Shown here: piece by piece, positions 36,885 to 48,706 of the stretch
Position numbering within the stretch: the first letter of the stretch is position 1
Layout of the letters: each line of letters starts with the position of its first letter
Origin: Sipunculus nudus
Taxonomy: Eukaryota > Annelida > Sipuncula > Golfingiida > Sipunculidae
Length of the DNA stretch: 64,000 nt
NCBI GenBank assembly: GCA_026874595.1
Contig: CM049306.1
Coordinates: 22,057,019 to 22,121,018, forward strand
Direction of reading: 5' to 3'
Notes under the pieces: model-generated
The model's input: only the letters and a program-made list of their open reading frames with translations
What the model was told of the DNA's origin: nothing
Databases searched by the model: none
Program-made: the position numbers and the translations under genes

Positions 36885-37051
36885 CAGAAGCGGATCCAGG
36901 GGGTCCGGACCCCCCCCCCCTTTTTCAGCCGACACAACCTTTTTTATTAGGGTTTCAGATCAATTTTTGCGTCTGGAACCCCCCCCCCCCCCGCCTTTTC
37001 CGTCCATATTGGTTGGACCCCTCCTTTTCCTAAATCCTGGATCCGCCCCTG
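36885..37051. mobile_element. Short hAT-like non-autonomous element (MITE)
   Basis: About 167 bp. The left end CAGAAGCGGATCCAGG and the right end CCTGGATCCGCCCCTG are inverted repeats of each other, and the CAGGGGCGG-type terminus is typical of hAT-family MITEs. GTTGCC lies immediately outside on both sides (about 36879-36884 and 37051-37056), which is probably a target duplication. Two C runs sit inside. It has no coding capacity. Half-copies occur near 760-835 and 14739. Confidence 0.6.
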
Positions 37052-39400
37052 TTGCCAACAGCAATCACGTGGCCACGACATGCCCAATCATGCACCCAAA
37101 CATACATAATACGGTCCTGTCTGTCATTTTATGTAATGCAATTATAATACGGTTTAACATATTTTCTTGTAATGCAATATCAAACAACATACAAACGACA
37201 TTCTACTTATATAGCAAATACGTTATAAAAATAGTAGAAGTGTTACTAGGAAGATTCGAATCATTAATAATATCATCAGTTTGGTATACTTTAGTTTCAT
37301 TTGAAAAACGATGACTGTAGGACACGACAATATGGAAGAGCTATAAAACTGTATAATTGTTAATTTAGATTAGTAAGTCTCATTACGTGCAGTGCTTCGT
37401 ATGAGCTCGTTTATCATGTTAAAGCCCTGCGGACTGATATCATAATTAGGGTTGATCAATATAAATGACTCTGAACTAGCAAATTCAGCAAGTTACATAT
37501 TAGAAGAAGGGCTATTTGCCCAGTTTCTCGCGCATACATCAAACGTAATAAAAGGTGTTATAATTACATCACTGATCATGCATTATATATACTTATCTCA
37601 CTTATAATTTCATTAAAACGTATAGCTGTGCGTGCTTTGTCCAATTTATATGTGTTTAAGATGGAGATTAATGATAATAACTATTTCACGCACCATAGTA
37701 TTATCAGGAAAAAAAAAGAAATTTATATGCAGAGGCACCATATGTCGTGAAAACCTGATGATTGACACTGTTCCGCTTCTCGTGAATAATAACATTTACA
37801 AAGTATTTTGGTACGGAAGATACAATTCGAGAACTGTAAGAAAGACACTGCATGTCCGGGCTTCACATTGCAAGAGTTGTCGAACATTGAATCATAATTA
37901 GAACGATCATTAGATAAATTAGCGCTAAAGCTGATGAATTTTTTAACACTACTAGTTTTCGTATGTGTGTGTGTGTGTGTGTGTGTTTGTGTGTGGAGGT
38001 GGATGGCTCGTGTCAACTTAATTACAAGAATGCGTTGACAAGCAGCACTCATGCAAAATGGAGAGGGAGGGTGAGAGAGAGAGGGGGGGGGGGGGGGGAG
38101 AGGGGGAGAGAGAGGATGAATGTATGTGTGGAGGGGGGGGGGAGAGGGGGAGAGAGAGGATGAATGTGTGTGTGTGGAGGGGGGGGGGGGATTGTCTTGC
38201 CCATTTATTTGCTAGGGGCTGTTGACAAATGGCAGATATGCGAGCTAGAATTCTGCAATTCAAATGAATGCAAGACTCCGCCGTCTGGGGATCCAATTGT
38301 GGGATGTTCCCAAAACCGTGTTAACTTTCAATTGTTCGGTCCATTTTCAAAGGTTCATTCATGCACAAGGTTGCATTTCCTAATACTCCTTTGTGACGCT
38401 CCTGGAACCAGATCAAAGGTCCGGATCCACACCCGAAATTTAATCGATTTTCTTTGGTCCATTCCGAAGAAGCCCTGAAAATGTCATTAGATTCCGATCA
38501 TGACTGCGTGAGATATGTTCACATACATATCTCAATTACATACACACACATACACACAAGGGGATGAACGCACACATACATATCACAATCACATACACAC
38601 ACATACACACAAGGGATGAACGCAGCTCCTCCTGCATATGTGATGCAGAACTTCAAAATGACACCGGTCGTGAATAATAAACTGATTATTTATTCGAGAG
38701 CGATCTAATCCCAAGTGAAATATACCGCACCTTGAGTAATAAAAGTAATAACATTAAGGTTAAGAGTAAATACCTCAAGTAATAAAATTAATGATTTGGG
38801 TTTGGGAAGAAAACAATTTGTTCTTTACTTCTGTGTAGGTTCGGTCTGGGTCGTGTCCCCTTTATGTGTCTGAATTTCGTGAAACTGGTCCGTCACGAAC
38901 TTTTATTACTCGTGACTAGCTGTAATGCCACATAATGGAAGTTGGTGGGTGTTTTATAACAAAAGATATTCTATCGCTATGGAGCTATTAGTAGCGAGGA
39001 GCTAATCTTAAGCTCAACTCAAGGACATTTGCACTTTTTGTTATAATTTTCATCCTAAATATAAATTGAAGACGCTGCTTAGCAATATTGCTGATGTAAA
39101 AAGACGCTCATCGAATTTATATTAATTAATTTGGGATGGCTATCACAAAGCTAGCACGTGGCATGTATGCCCTTGAGCAATTACTTCTAAAGAAAAAGCT
39201 TAAAAGTCTATCTGATTGGAAATAAGTTAACTATAGGAAGGGTTTTTGATTACACACTAGCAATTAAATAAATTTATATTTTCAGGGGGGGGGGGGTCCA
39301 GAACTTTTTGTGGTGTTGGTGGTGGGGGGGGGGGGGGTGGTCTATCACAAGAATTAGTAACCGAGATGGGGGGGTATATCTGCTAATATATATATATATA
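37052..39400. other. Intergenic with simple repeats, no gene seen
   Basis: Contains a TG tract at 37962-37994, three G runs within a repeated GAGAGGGGGAGAGAGAGGATG pattern (38083-38192), a two-unit tandem repeat at 38520-38622, G runs at 39286-39297 and 39324-39337, and a TA tract at 39387-39408. No gene recognised. Confidence 0.5.
38520..38622. repeat. Two-unit tandem repeat of about 51 bp
   Basis: Two adjacent copies of a CACATACATATC...AAGGGATGAACG unit, differing by a few substitutions and indels. Confidence 0.85.
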
Positions 39401-39408
39401 TATATATT

Positions 39409-39962
39409 GATAGGACGCCACTTATTTGCAAGTCGGTTAACAGAAAATGCCGCTTATTTGCAAGAAATTCTGAAAACCAAAACCATTTCCTATATGTTAT
39501 CATTAAAAAAGCGCCGCCTAATCGGAAGCACATTCTAAAGACTCCGCAAATGGCCTAAAGAATGTCAAGCCTCCAAACACAAACTCAATAATACAGGCCT
39601 GTGACATGGGAATCATCCGAAGTCTGAAACACCACTACAAGAAGAAGTTGGTCGCTAAGATTGTCTCAGAGATTGACGATGCTCAGAGCACCCTCTCAGC
39701 ATCAACACTGGCTTTTAATCTGTTCTCTTGTATATATTTTTATTTTTAATAAAAGTTTTCTAATAATGGTGTTTTTATTCTTTATCACAATACGAATAGT
39801 GTTACAAAACAAATGCTAAATTAATTAGATATTTGGCGGTCCAATCGATTATTCGGCTTCCCCTTACATATGGTAGACGATGAACTCCGCCTTAATGCAA
39901 CTTCGGTTAATTGCAACAATTTTGCTTGACAAAAGCCTCTTGCAATTAAGCGGCTTCGTCTG

Positions 39963-39965
<3 letters not shown>
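39409..39965 (+). mobile_element. Internally deleted pogo/Tigger-like DNA transposon
   Basis: The ends are imperfect inverted repeats: GGACGCCACTTATTTGCAAG at the left and, on the other strand, GACGAAGCCGCTTAATTGCAAG-like sequence at the right (39936-39959). Both abut TA tracts, as expected for a TA target site. The interior still encodes, in frame at about 39543-39745, GLKNVKPPNTNS followed by DMGIIRSLKHHYKKKLV. This is the end of the DDE domain of Tigger/pogo transposases (Tc1/mariner superfamily), whose usual form is PPNTTS..QPLDQGIIRSLK. Most of the gene is missing and several residues are lost between NVK and PPNT. It is a decayed non-autonomous copy. Confidence 0.75.
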
Positions 39966-40001
<36 letters not shown>

Positions 40002-40189
40002 ATGTGTGTATCTATGCTTAAACACACCTGGGGTGCCACAAAGAGCCATGCACCCCCCCCCCCCCCTTCTACTTTGAATGATCTATCTCTGGGCCGTGTA
40101 TTTTTCAAATTTTTATAAGATAACTAAGAATATGAAGGTAATGAATCCTGCATATAAATATATATGCGTTTGTATAATATATATAATTA

Positions 40190-40997
40190 TGTTATAGGGG
40201 CTCTTTTCATTGTGTGACAAGGGCGTAACTCGTTTTGTGACACCTTCGTCGGGCCGTTTGTTACATTCTCAGTTTAACCCGTACTGCTTGAACTCTCGTC
40301 CTCATGCTCGCCTGGCCGAGGTCACGTGTGGACCCTGGTGTGTAGAGACACAGCGACGTTTTTCATGATGATTCCTGATCGCATGTTTACCGTGTATTGT
40401 GTTAGGTTCTTCAAATGTTCGAGAAATGGAAGCTTCTCGGCTTGAGGTGAAAAGTTATATAAGGGGGCTGTGTTTTAGAGCCGACAGAGAGGTTAAAGAA
40501 TATTCCAGCGGAAGCAGACGTGTGGGACCTATCCGATTATCCAGTAATTTCAGGGATTCTACTATTACTAACTCTATACAATTTAGTGCTGCCTGCCTCA
40601 AGTTTACTTTCTGGATTGTTACAAGAGCTTTACATTGGACTGTCATTCTCCGAGAGTATACATTTAAACAACTTATCGTTGTGACGGTGGTGGTATCCTG
40701 GCACGCTCGCCAGGTATCCAGGTACTGTGCACATTGTTTATTTTACTGTGTGATTGTATTGATTTGTTGTTATACCGCTGTTTTACTGTATAATCGTATT
40801 GATTTAGTGTATTGTGATGTTAAGGTTGTTTTAAGAATAAATTATAGTTATCTGTTAACAATTAACCACTGACTTCTTTAATCATTCCCCTAGACATTTC
40901 ACGCTGCCTAGTGTTACAGAAACTGATTTTTTTATCTCTATTACAAAATTTGTGTTTATCACGCATACGTGATCGGTTTATATTAGGTTCCGTAACA
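40190..40997 (+). mobile_element. Solo LTR (family A copy 5)
   Basis: Begins TGTTATAGG and ends CCGTAACA, with a perfect ATTA direct repeat on both sides (40186-40189 and 40998-41001). It has a TATA box (GTTATATAAGGGGGCTGTG near 40453), the shared ACTGTCATTCTCCGAGAGTA, and AATAAA near 40834. A small local duplication of GGTATCC sequence near 40690-40720 is specific to this copy. No gag or pol adjoins it. Confidence 0.85.
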
Positions 40998-42459
40998 ATT
41001 ATTATATAGAGAATAATATGTATGCGCTCTTTGGACTGCGGTTGTAGTACAGCGCCCATATCCAACAGCACCTTAAACGGTATATCCTGGCTTCGACCCT
41101 TTGTGTATGCTTGTGTGTGCATTCACACTTGTGCCTTTATGACACTGGTATGGAGCCTTCCCCCGCACATTTATGGCAGTCCAAAACGGTATACGCCGTT
41201 TCTCCACCTTTAAGCATCATTAAGAATAAAATTTAACGATAAAGATCTTTCTACCATGTTTTGATATTTAAAAACATTTACGATTTATCGATATAGGATG
41301 AAAAAAGGAGCAGAGAGTAACAAATCGGATGTCCAAGCCGCTGGCTTCTTGAAGTTCCATGCCTCAATCAAACCATCAAATATGTTTTACTTCTGTTTGT
41401 CAGAAATGTCCTGTCCTTAAGTCGAATTACTATAGAATGATTCAATAAATGTACATTAAATAATGACATGAGAGAAGCACGAGAGAGACATCGGCAATAT
41501 TGATTGAACACGGTCGCCCACTTAAAAAAACATAAATATGTTATTGGCCTGTTCCATTAGGTTCAGCACTAGGTTTTTTTTTCATTTTTTTATCAATTTT
41601 TGTAGAATTCCCAACTGTGTTAAAATGGAAATTAGTGGCAGAACCCCCCTCTAGATCCTCTACTTTATTTTCCGGGACTCTAAAAATCGATCATTTACAG
41701 ATTACTCACCACTTATATATGAATATATGAGGACAATTTGGTAATCCAGGGAATGCGGGGTTTTTTCAGATATTTAGCTGATATTACACATCCGCATATA
41801 CATGATTAAGCAGATTACTCTCAACGTAAGTGACGCTTAAACCATAACAGGTACAAAATGTATCATCTTCACAACGTACAAGCGCTTAAAAGATTAATCC
41901 ATGTCGAATCGGCTCGTCAAATCCAATCAAGTCTGTAAGGATTACCAACTCTTTATGTATAATCAAATTTTAATCTGGTATACAGATATGGTGAGGCAAA
42001 TCAAATATAGTGAATTAAAACAATAATGTACTTACAATAACATATAAAGGGATACTCTAACCCGAAGGTGTATTCTGCGTTAACTCTAAAGTTGGATGCT
42101 TTTTTGCATATGTGTCTTTATTTTGGTATTACATGTACATGTGTGTGTTTCTAATCATCATATGTTTGTTATTGATGATCATATATTTATTGATGACCAT
42201 TTTTGGAAGGGTCTTATGTATTTGTTTCATTTCAGGTAAAGGTAATAATTCATTTAATTTACTCAAGCTATGAGAAGGACTATAGGTATTTAGACCCAGC
42301 ATCGTCATAAACTACTGGTGTGCAGAGACCAGACCTTCCCTAGGTGTAAAGACTCCCCCCCCCCCTTCCTCCCCCCGTTTTCAGGTTACCTCCCTGGGAT
42401 CAGAAATTAATTTAAGATTTCCCCGGGGTTTAATATAAAGCTTACACTGTAAAAGCTGA
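40998..42459. other. Intergenic, no gene seen
   Basis: No gene recognised. A C-rich tract lies at 42353-42376. Confidence 0.5.
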
Positions 42460-42910
42460 GGACATGTTTCGCGTTTTAATGAGAAACACCAGCTTGTCCC
42501 ATTTTTCGAAACATGTCTTTCGTGATTTGCCGTTTCACACTGATTTAGCCGTTTCAAATATGTGTAAAACATGGTTCGGATTTAAAACATGTTTTAAAAA
42601 GATGACTTCCATATAAAACATGTTTCACCAAAACATGTCTCAAAGAGAAACATGTTCAGACACCAAAAGATTGAGACATGTTTCTTGTAACATGTTTTAA
42701 AAGTCAAACATGTCATCTTTAAACGTGTCTTGAAACGCGTTTCAGACATCTCGGTTTTAAAACACCAGGGACTTGAAACATGTCATTGTCTCGTTTTTCG
42801 AAACACCAAAAAGACGTTTTAAAAGGTGACGTGTCTTAAGACGTGTTTCAGACGTCTCGGTTTTAAAACACCTGTGGCTTGAAACATGCAGTTGTCTCAC
42901 TCTCGAGAAC
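42460..42910. repeat. Cluster of ACATGT palindromes and TTTTAAAA/AAACATGT motifs
   Basis: Within about 450 bp the sequence repeatedly alternates AAACATGTTT/AAACATGTCT with GTTTTAAAA and TCTCGTTTT. Seven perfect RRRCATGYYY decamers occur at 42460, 42509, 42585, 42616, 42631, 42648 and 42674. Near-matches follow at 42688, at about 42707 and at about 42776. Units of roughly 100 bp (TTTCAGACRTCTCGGTTTTAAAACAC at about 42740 and 42848) are tandemly related, so this is a diverged tandem repeat of palindromic units. Confidence 0.7.
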
Positions 42911-44141
42911 ACGTTTTAAAAGCTAAAACTCATGATAAAATTATTGTTTATTTATGCAAGTTAACGCTGCGTGATAATGTGTTTGCAGCATCTATAAATA
43001 TACATGTACCATCATACGTTATTATGTAAATCATCATATGAACAAAAGCAGAAGCCATTATATTCATTGTGTGGCTTGTATATGCCTAACAGAAGTACAT
43101 GCATGGATACATACTCAATGAACAAACTAACAGAATTTCCTTCAGAATAACATTTCTGATTTTCTTAAAACTAATCTATAATATTGGTAAGTTATTGAGC
43201 CCACAATAAGGCAAATATAGTGATTACTGATGCATCATAAGAATTAAACATTTTACCTCAAAGTATTACATGGAAATAATGTTTTTGTAAAGTGTGATAT
43301 GGATGTAAATTAAACATATGTTTTAGTTGCTTCTTGCAATGATGAAAATCTTAATAAATAGTCACATAACAAAGGAAAATCATCCCTTTTTACTGAATGT
43401 CCATAACAGTTACAAAAATGGTAAAACGTTTATCTACCTTTGACTAACTCTATTAATATAAACATATGAAAAAAGATATACAGATAACTTTAAGATAAAG
43501 TGTATCAATTTATCTATTGTAAAGACCGTCCTATGAAAGAAATCTTGAAACTGAACTACTTTGATTTTATGAAGTTGAAATTAGCATGAAATAACAAACC
43601 CTTTGCATTAAAAAACTTGCTTCATCACTACAAACAAACTTATCAAACCAGAATGTAATGCCTGATATACACCATACATTCATCTTAAAGACTCCATGAA
43701 TCTTTTTAAAGACATGCCTTAATTGTGGTTAGTTAAATCACTATAACAGTATAAAGATTAAAATATCGACTTGTTTTTGTACTATAATTAATCCAAACTG
43801 TGCCCTCAGTTTCTATAACACTACACATCAGGACAAAGTTATTCCATATCAACCACTTCTGTGTAACCTTAAAGTACTTTTTACATCTGAATGCATCTGA
43901 ACTGTTGGCCATATATCCACTTTAACACAGTACTTTCAGGATGCAAAAGATAAAACACTAGTCAGCATACAACAAGGGATGTATTTTAACTGATGTATAA
44001 ACTGATGTAAACAGCATCCACATGCTTTCAAGGTGCAAATGAAAAAACATCAGCAAAGAACACTGAATTTATTTCAAGTCTCTTTTTATTTGACCTGTCG
44101 ACTGTATATAAAAAAGTAGTACTTCCAGGGAGAAAATGAAT
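42911..44141. other. Intergenic, no gene seen
   Basis: Very AT-rich with no long open frame and no recognised element. Confidence 0.5.
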
Positions 44142-46013
44142 CAAGGGACCTATGAGCCACGGCGCTCAGCTGAAGTTTGAAATTTTAGCAAATGCAAAAC
44201 ATGATGATTTCTATTGTAATGTTTTTCATATATATAAAAGCATTAGAATAGCTAAGAGAAAATGGCCCTCCTACTTGGTCATAGTAAAGTTCTAAATATA
44301 TGATTGCAAAACTCATACTCTGGCAAGACTGTCATGAAGAAAAACAGTAAAAGTTTTGGGATACTTTGATGCACAAGTAAATTTACAGATGGACAGGCGA
44401 CTGGATAAAACGGACTGATAAAATTATTTCACTTTCACGAGAATTTAGTTTATAATAAACCCTATTTTTTTCAGCATATTCACTATTTCCAGTCATAGTT
44501 TTCATCAGATTAATTTTTTTAATTGACAAGTTTCTAAATTTGTAATAAAAAGGATCTAAAAATATGTTAAAATATCAGAATTGTAAGTTGCATTATTATT
44601 TATCCAGAGTTAAGCTCACATCAGGTCATATTATGCACACATATATTTTATTAATTTTAAATCACAAATGTTCAAACTGAATTTAAAGAAAATATGCAAT
44701 AACATGGCACCTTCAAGATTATTCCTTGAATCACAATTTACAAGTTTTGTACATAGGAGTTTTCAGTACAAGTTTAATTTTATTCATTGAAATAAAAGGT
44801 TCAGTAAAGTTGATTAAATAAAAACATCTTTTTAAATTAAGTATACACACTGTTGGTTGAATGAGGGACAAACAATATCATGCTAATTACTGTCTTAGCT
44901 ATAATTTAATTATTACTGGAATTAATATCCAATTTCACACCTGGTGAAGTTTTTCTCTTCTAAAGTAAGGAATTTCTTATCTGATGAACATCCACACTTT
45001 TATAGCAATACACCACTTTGTGGACACAATTAAATGTACACTTTAATCACTGTAACCAGGGTGGTACAATACAAAATCTAAAATGTAGCATAGCCTAGAA
45101 TACGAATGAAAACAATACAGAAAATTATAACATTCATCTAGCTAATGCACCATCTGGTGGGGGGGGGGGGGAGGGGGGGAGGTTCAGGGCAGAGAAGAAG
45201 CCTGCATAGAGGGGAAACTGGCCAAGCTGAGCCAAGGCAAGCTGCCTTGAGTGGATTACATAACACAGGTGAAGGCTGTACTAGGTGGGCTTGATGTTAA
45301 CAACACTTGACATGGTGTATAAAAGCTACTCTTTTCCATTTATTACTTTGAAATTTCAGATTTTAATGAATTAAATTATGTATATATGCTGTGAAAATTA
45401 AATCAACAGAGCTTACAGGGGAAAATTGTGCCGTGGCCAAAATTTAAGGTATTGATTTTTTATTTATGCTAATAACTTTAAAAAATTGCAAAATTTAGAT
45501 CTTCTTTTTGGTAAACAATTGGACCTTGATTAAATAAAGTTATATCCCTGAAAAAAAGTATCTAGCTTCAGCAATTCTTATGTTAAGTGAGTAAATATAT
45601 TTCCTGATTTTTTAAAAAGTGCATTATGTTTGGGCGTATAACTTCAATAAATTAAGTAATACTGAACCAATTTTTGGTTTGAACACAGGAAATGTATGGA
45701 ATTAAAAATATGCATATTAAATATGATGTAAAACAGATCAGTGGTTTTGATATTAGGCAGTCTTGAAGTGTATCAATAGGTTTTTAATGGAAAACATAGA
45801 TATTTCCTTAATATCTCAAAGGAACAAAGTCCTAATGACCCAATTTTTGGCATGGTAGGAGATTTTGGGGACATCCAACTGTATGCAAAATTTTGGATTT
45901 GTAGCTCCAAGTTTCAAAATGTGCCCTGTTAATGGATGGATGGACAAACGATGGACAAGGGACCATGACTATAGCTCAGATGACTTATAGTCAGCTGAGC
46001 TAATAAAAGTGTA
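44142..46013 (+). repeat. Dispersed repeat family B, copy 1 (1.9 kb)
   Basis: Starts CAAGGGACCTATGAGCCACG and ends with a GGAC-rich stretch, GACTATAGCTCAG, GTCAGCTGAGCTAA. The two ends resemble each other in direct orientation (CAAGGGACC near both, then CTCAG). The interior matches parts of the larger copy at 56635-61318, for example CAAGATTATTCCTTGAATC (44715 and 59332) and GCTGTGAAAATTAAATC (45389 and 60001). A G10/G7 tract lies at 45158-45178. No protein-coding frame is seen. It lies downstream of the 3' end of the SAM gene. Confidence 0.75.
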
Positions 46014-46049
46014 AAACTTAAATTTTCTGTTCAAAGGAAGCATTACTGA

Positions 46050-46055
46050 TTTATT
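46050..46055 (-). terminator. Candidate poly(A) signal of the SAM gene
   Basis: AATAAA on the minus strand, about 350 bases after the stop codon at 46402. It is the first canonical hexamer I noticed downstream, although the hexamer is common in AT-rich sequence. Confidence 0.3.
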
Positions 46056-46401
46056 AATATAAAAATTGGATACTTTTCAAGGGTCGTTTTTACCAGCAGC
46101 TGTTAGTTTTTCATTGATTTACTATAAATCACTATGCTCATACCAAAATAAAACATCGATCTAACTAACTTTACAAAAATATGAAAAACAAGTTTTAATA
46201 TGCTTTAATAATGTAAAGTGTTTAACATCAATAAAAAATCCTGAACTACTCCTCATAACTTTCAAATACCAGAAATCATGCCCTAATCAATATAAAATTG
46301 CAATTTCAGCACTGCTGCAAACTACTTATAACACAGGTTTTTATCACACTGTAATCTGAGCATCAGGTATTATAGGGTAGAGTCAATGAGTTGTAATGAA
46401 G

Positions 46402-46710
46402 TCATTTGAGCAGAGCCACAAACTGCTTATAACCTGTAGACTTGTCCTTCATGGGAACCTCTTCTTCAAGGCAGTTTTCTTGAAGCAAATTCAACAGTTG
46501 CATGTTGGGTAGTGGATATGTGAGGTGAAGGATGTAATACCATCCCAGTAAAAGAAAGCACGTCTCCCACACACATCCTTCCTTGATCAGATTGATCTGT
46601 TTTCCATCTCCCAAAATAACGCTTGATCTGACCTCTCCTTTATCAACAATAAAAACTGAACTCGGTTCCTCACTGGTAACTGATGTCAGAGAGTTCTGTG
46701 ATACTTCCTC
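46402..46710 (-). CDS. SAM-domain protein (SAMD3-like), exon 5 (terminal)
   Basis: Begins after a strong acceptor (a 15-T tract then CAG at 46713-46711) in phase 0 with exon 4 and ends at TGA, giving 102 residues. It encodes SSVFIVDKGEVRSSVILGDG and then a hydrophobic helix-rich segment (CFLLLGWYYILHLTYP). In SAMD3-like proteins the C-terminus is a compact hydrophobic region preceded by a variable acidic one, which fits here. The final residues are KQFVALLK. Confidence 0.7.
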   Translation of the reverse strand, partial: EEVSQNSLTSVTSEEPSSVFIVDKGEVRSSVILGDGKQINLIKEGCVWETCFLLLGWYYILHLTYPLPNMQLLNLLQENCLEEEVPMKDKSTGYKQFVALLK

Positions 46711-48706
46711 CTGAAAAAAAAAAAAAAAATGTGAATGCAACAAGCAACAGAAGTCACTTTCTGAGTCACCTGGGCTATACTATTGGCCCTTTCTGTGTCA
46801 ATCATCTGTTAAAAGGGCATACACCTGATTACTACAATATTAGGCATAGCATAATCAAACTTGGAAATAGAATTCTATATTTTGCTGATCACAAATTTTC
46901 AGGAAGTGTTTGCATAGATAATATGATGTCTGTAAACCAACATCTCAGGAATGGCTGCAGTTATGAGCACCTAATTGTATCAGCCAGAACAGAGTTTTGC
47001 GGATACCATGTTTTCATTCAGATGTCGCTGCAGACATCCATGCTAATATCTCAGGACTGGTTTGACATATCTCCCTGAAAATTTGCATATGTATAGATCT
47101 ACATAGCTCTTAATCGTACACAAAATTGGTGGCTCCACCTGCCACTACTTTTGCTCAGCGTCCTTCTGTTTGTCTGCTGTGTGATTAAATCACTTACAAG
47201 TAGTGGTTTGACTTATCTGCCTAAAATTTTGCATATGTATAACTTGGACAGCTCTCTGGATTTTGTGGTAGGTGGTGCAACCTACATACACACCTCGATC
47301 TATTTCCCCTTGCCACTCAATCCATGCATCACTTCACCAGTCCGACTCTGATTTTGGCAGACACATTTAGTCGCTTGTCAACTACCTGTATTCTAGTTTT
47401 ACAGGATATTGATCATTTGAACAACAGACAGTGCCACCTATGTTAGCCTTTCTTTCTGTGAGCTGAGGCTGAAAGGGGCCCTTCTAAGAGTCTGAACAAC
47501 TGTAACCAATCACTCTGTTCCAAAATTAGGACTCATGTATCCAAGGTTTAAAAGTATATCTGCTTATCACAGCAAATCTGAGATCAGTCTTTAATTATTT
47601 ATTACTGTAGGGCTCTATAGCCAGAGCAGGCTTTGTTTTGGCCAATATGATGAGAGACTTGCTAACGAAATAAAAATTACAAGAACAAATTACATATTAC
47701 ATGTATACTAACGATTCATAGAGATATCACCAAGTCCAATATATACATGATTTGCATTGTTGAAAAGCTACCTGTTTAGAACTTCATACTGTGTTCAGAA
47801 CCATGAGTACTCGACTGAGACTTGGGGTAAAGCCACCAGAGTACATTAGTACCCACTACTACCAATTTAACCCTCCTGTTATCTGTAATGGTATATTTCA
47901 CTCCCAGATTTAAACCACTTTGTGGAAGTGCCACTTATGCATGCCTACAGCTGAAATGGTATTTTCAAGTTTACAATTTTATTTCATCGTTATTTATTAC
48001 CATGTTCTATTTAACAAGAACATTACACCCCTTGAGTCTCTTGATTCTTCAAATGCAGCCTAGTATCATGGCTCATGGGCATTGTGTATGATCTAATGTA
48101 ACTCCCAATGTGTTTATGCAAAGAAGAATTAATCACACAAGTCTTTTCTGTTGATTATTTTGTAATGAGGCAATTAACTGCCAAGCATAAAATCTATAAA
48201 TTTTGGATTTGTTCATTCCACACATGCATTTTGCATTTTGATCAGATATAGCAACAAAAGATAGGCCTCTGGTTTACTAACGACAAAGTAGAAGAAATGA
48301 TTGGGCTAGTCAAGAAGGAATGTTTATATATTATACTGGCCCAACAGAGCAATGGAAAGTTTGCAATAAATATATGAAAGAAGACAACAATGGACCCAAA
48401 GATTTTAAGTTATAATTATAATGTATTAAACGGTAAAGTTAAATGGAATTGCTAGATTTCAAATGACATAATGCAAATACAGATCGCTAATAAACTGAAA
48501 AGGCAATGAAAGTCTAGCTCCCCCCACCCCCCCATACAATAAAAAACTGAAGCATACACAGATGGACGGACAGAACGACAGACGGACAACTGACGCTGGA
48601 CCATTGCTTTAACTCAGTTGACTTATAGTCAGCTGAGTTAAACAGCTAGATATAGGGTAATCAGAATAAGCACAGGTAAATGCAAAATACATATAATACA
48701 ACTTAC
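46711..48706 (-). other. Intron 4 of the SAM gene
   Basis: GT at 48706-48705 and AG at 46712-46711. No other coding sequence is recognised inside. A truncated 3' end of repeat family B lies at about 48530-48641. Confidence 0.6.
48530..48641 (+). repeat. 3' fragment of dispersed repeat family B
   Basis: A short GGACGGACAG stretch followed by AACTCAG, a hairpin of the TGACTTATAGTCA type and GCTGAGTTAAA. It matches the 3' ends of the larger copies at 46013 and 61318. Confidence 0.65.

Noticed and set aside
36133-37314. Several frames rich in Ser-Leu, Arg-Glu or Tyr-Ile repeats
   Set aside because: They are translations of CT and TA microsatellites and C runs.
38520-38622. Possible CRISPR-like direct repeats
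   Set aside because: Only two adjacent units without spacers, in a eukaryotic genome; a simple tandem duplication.
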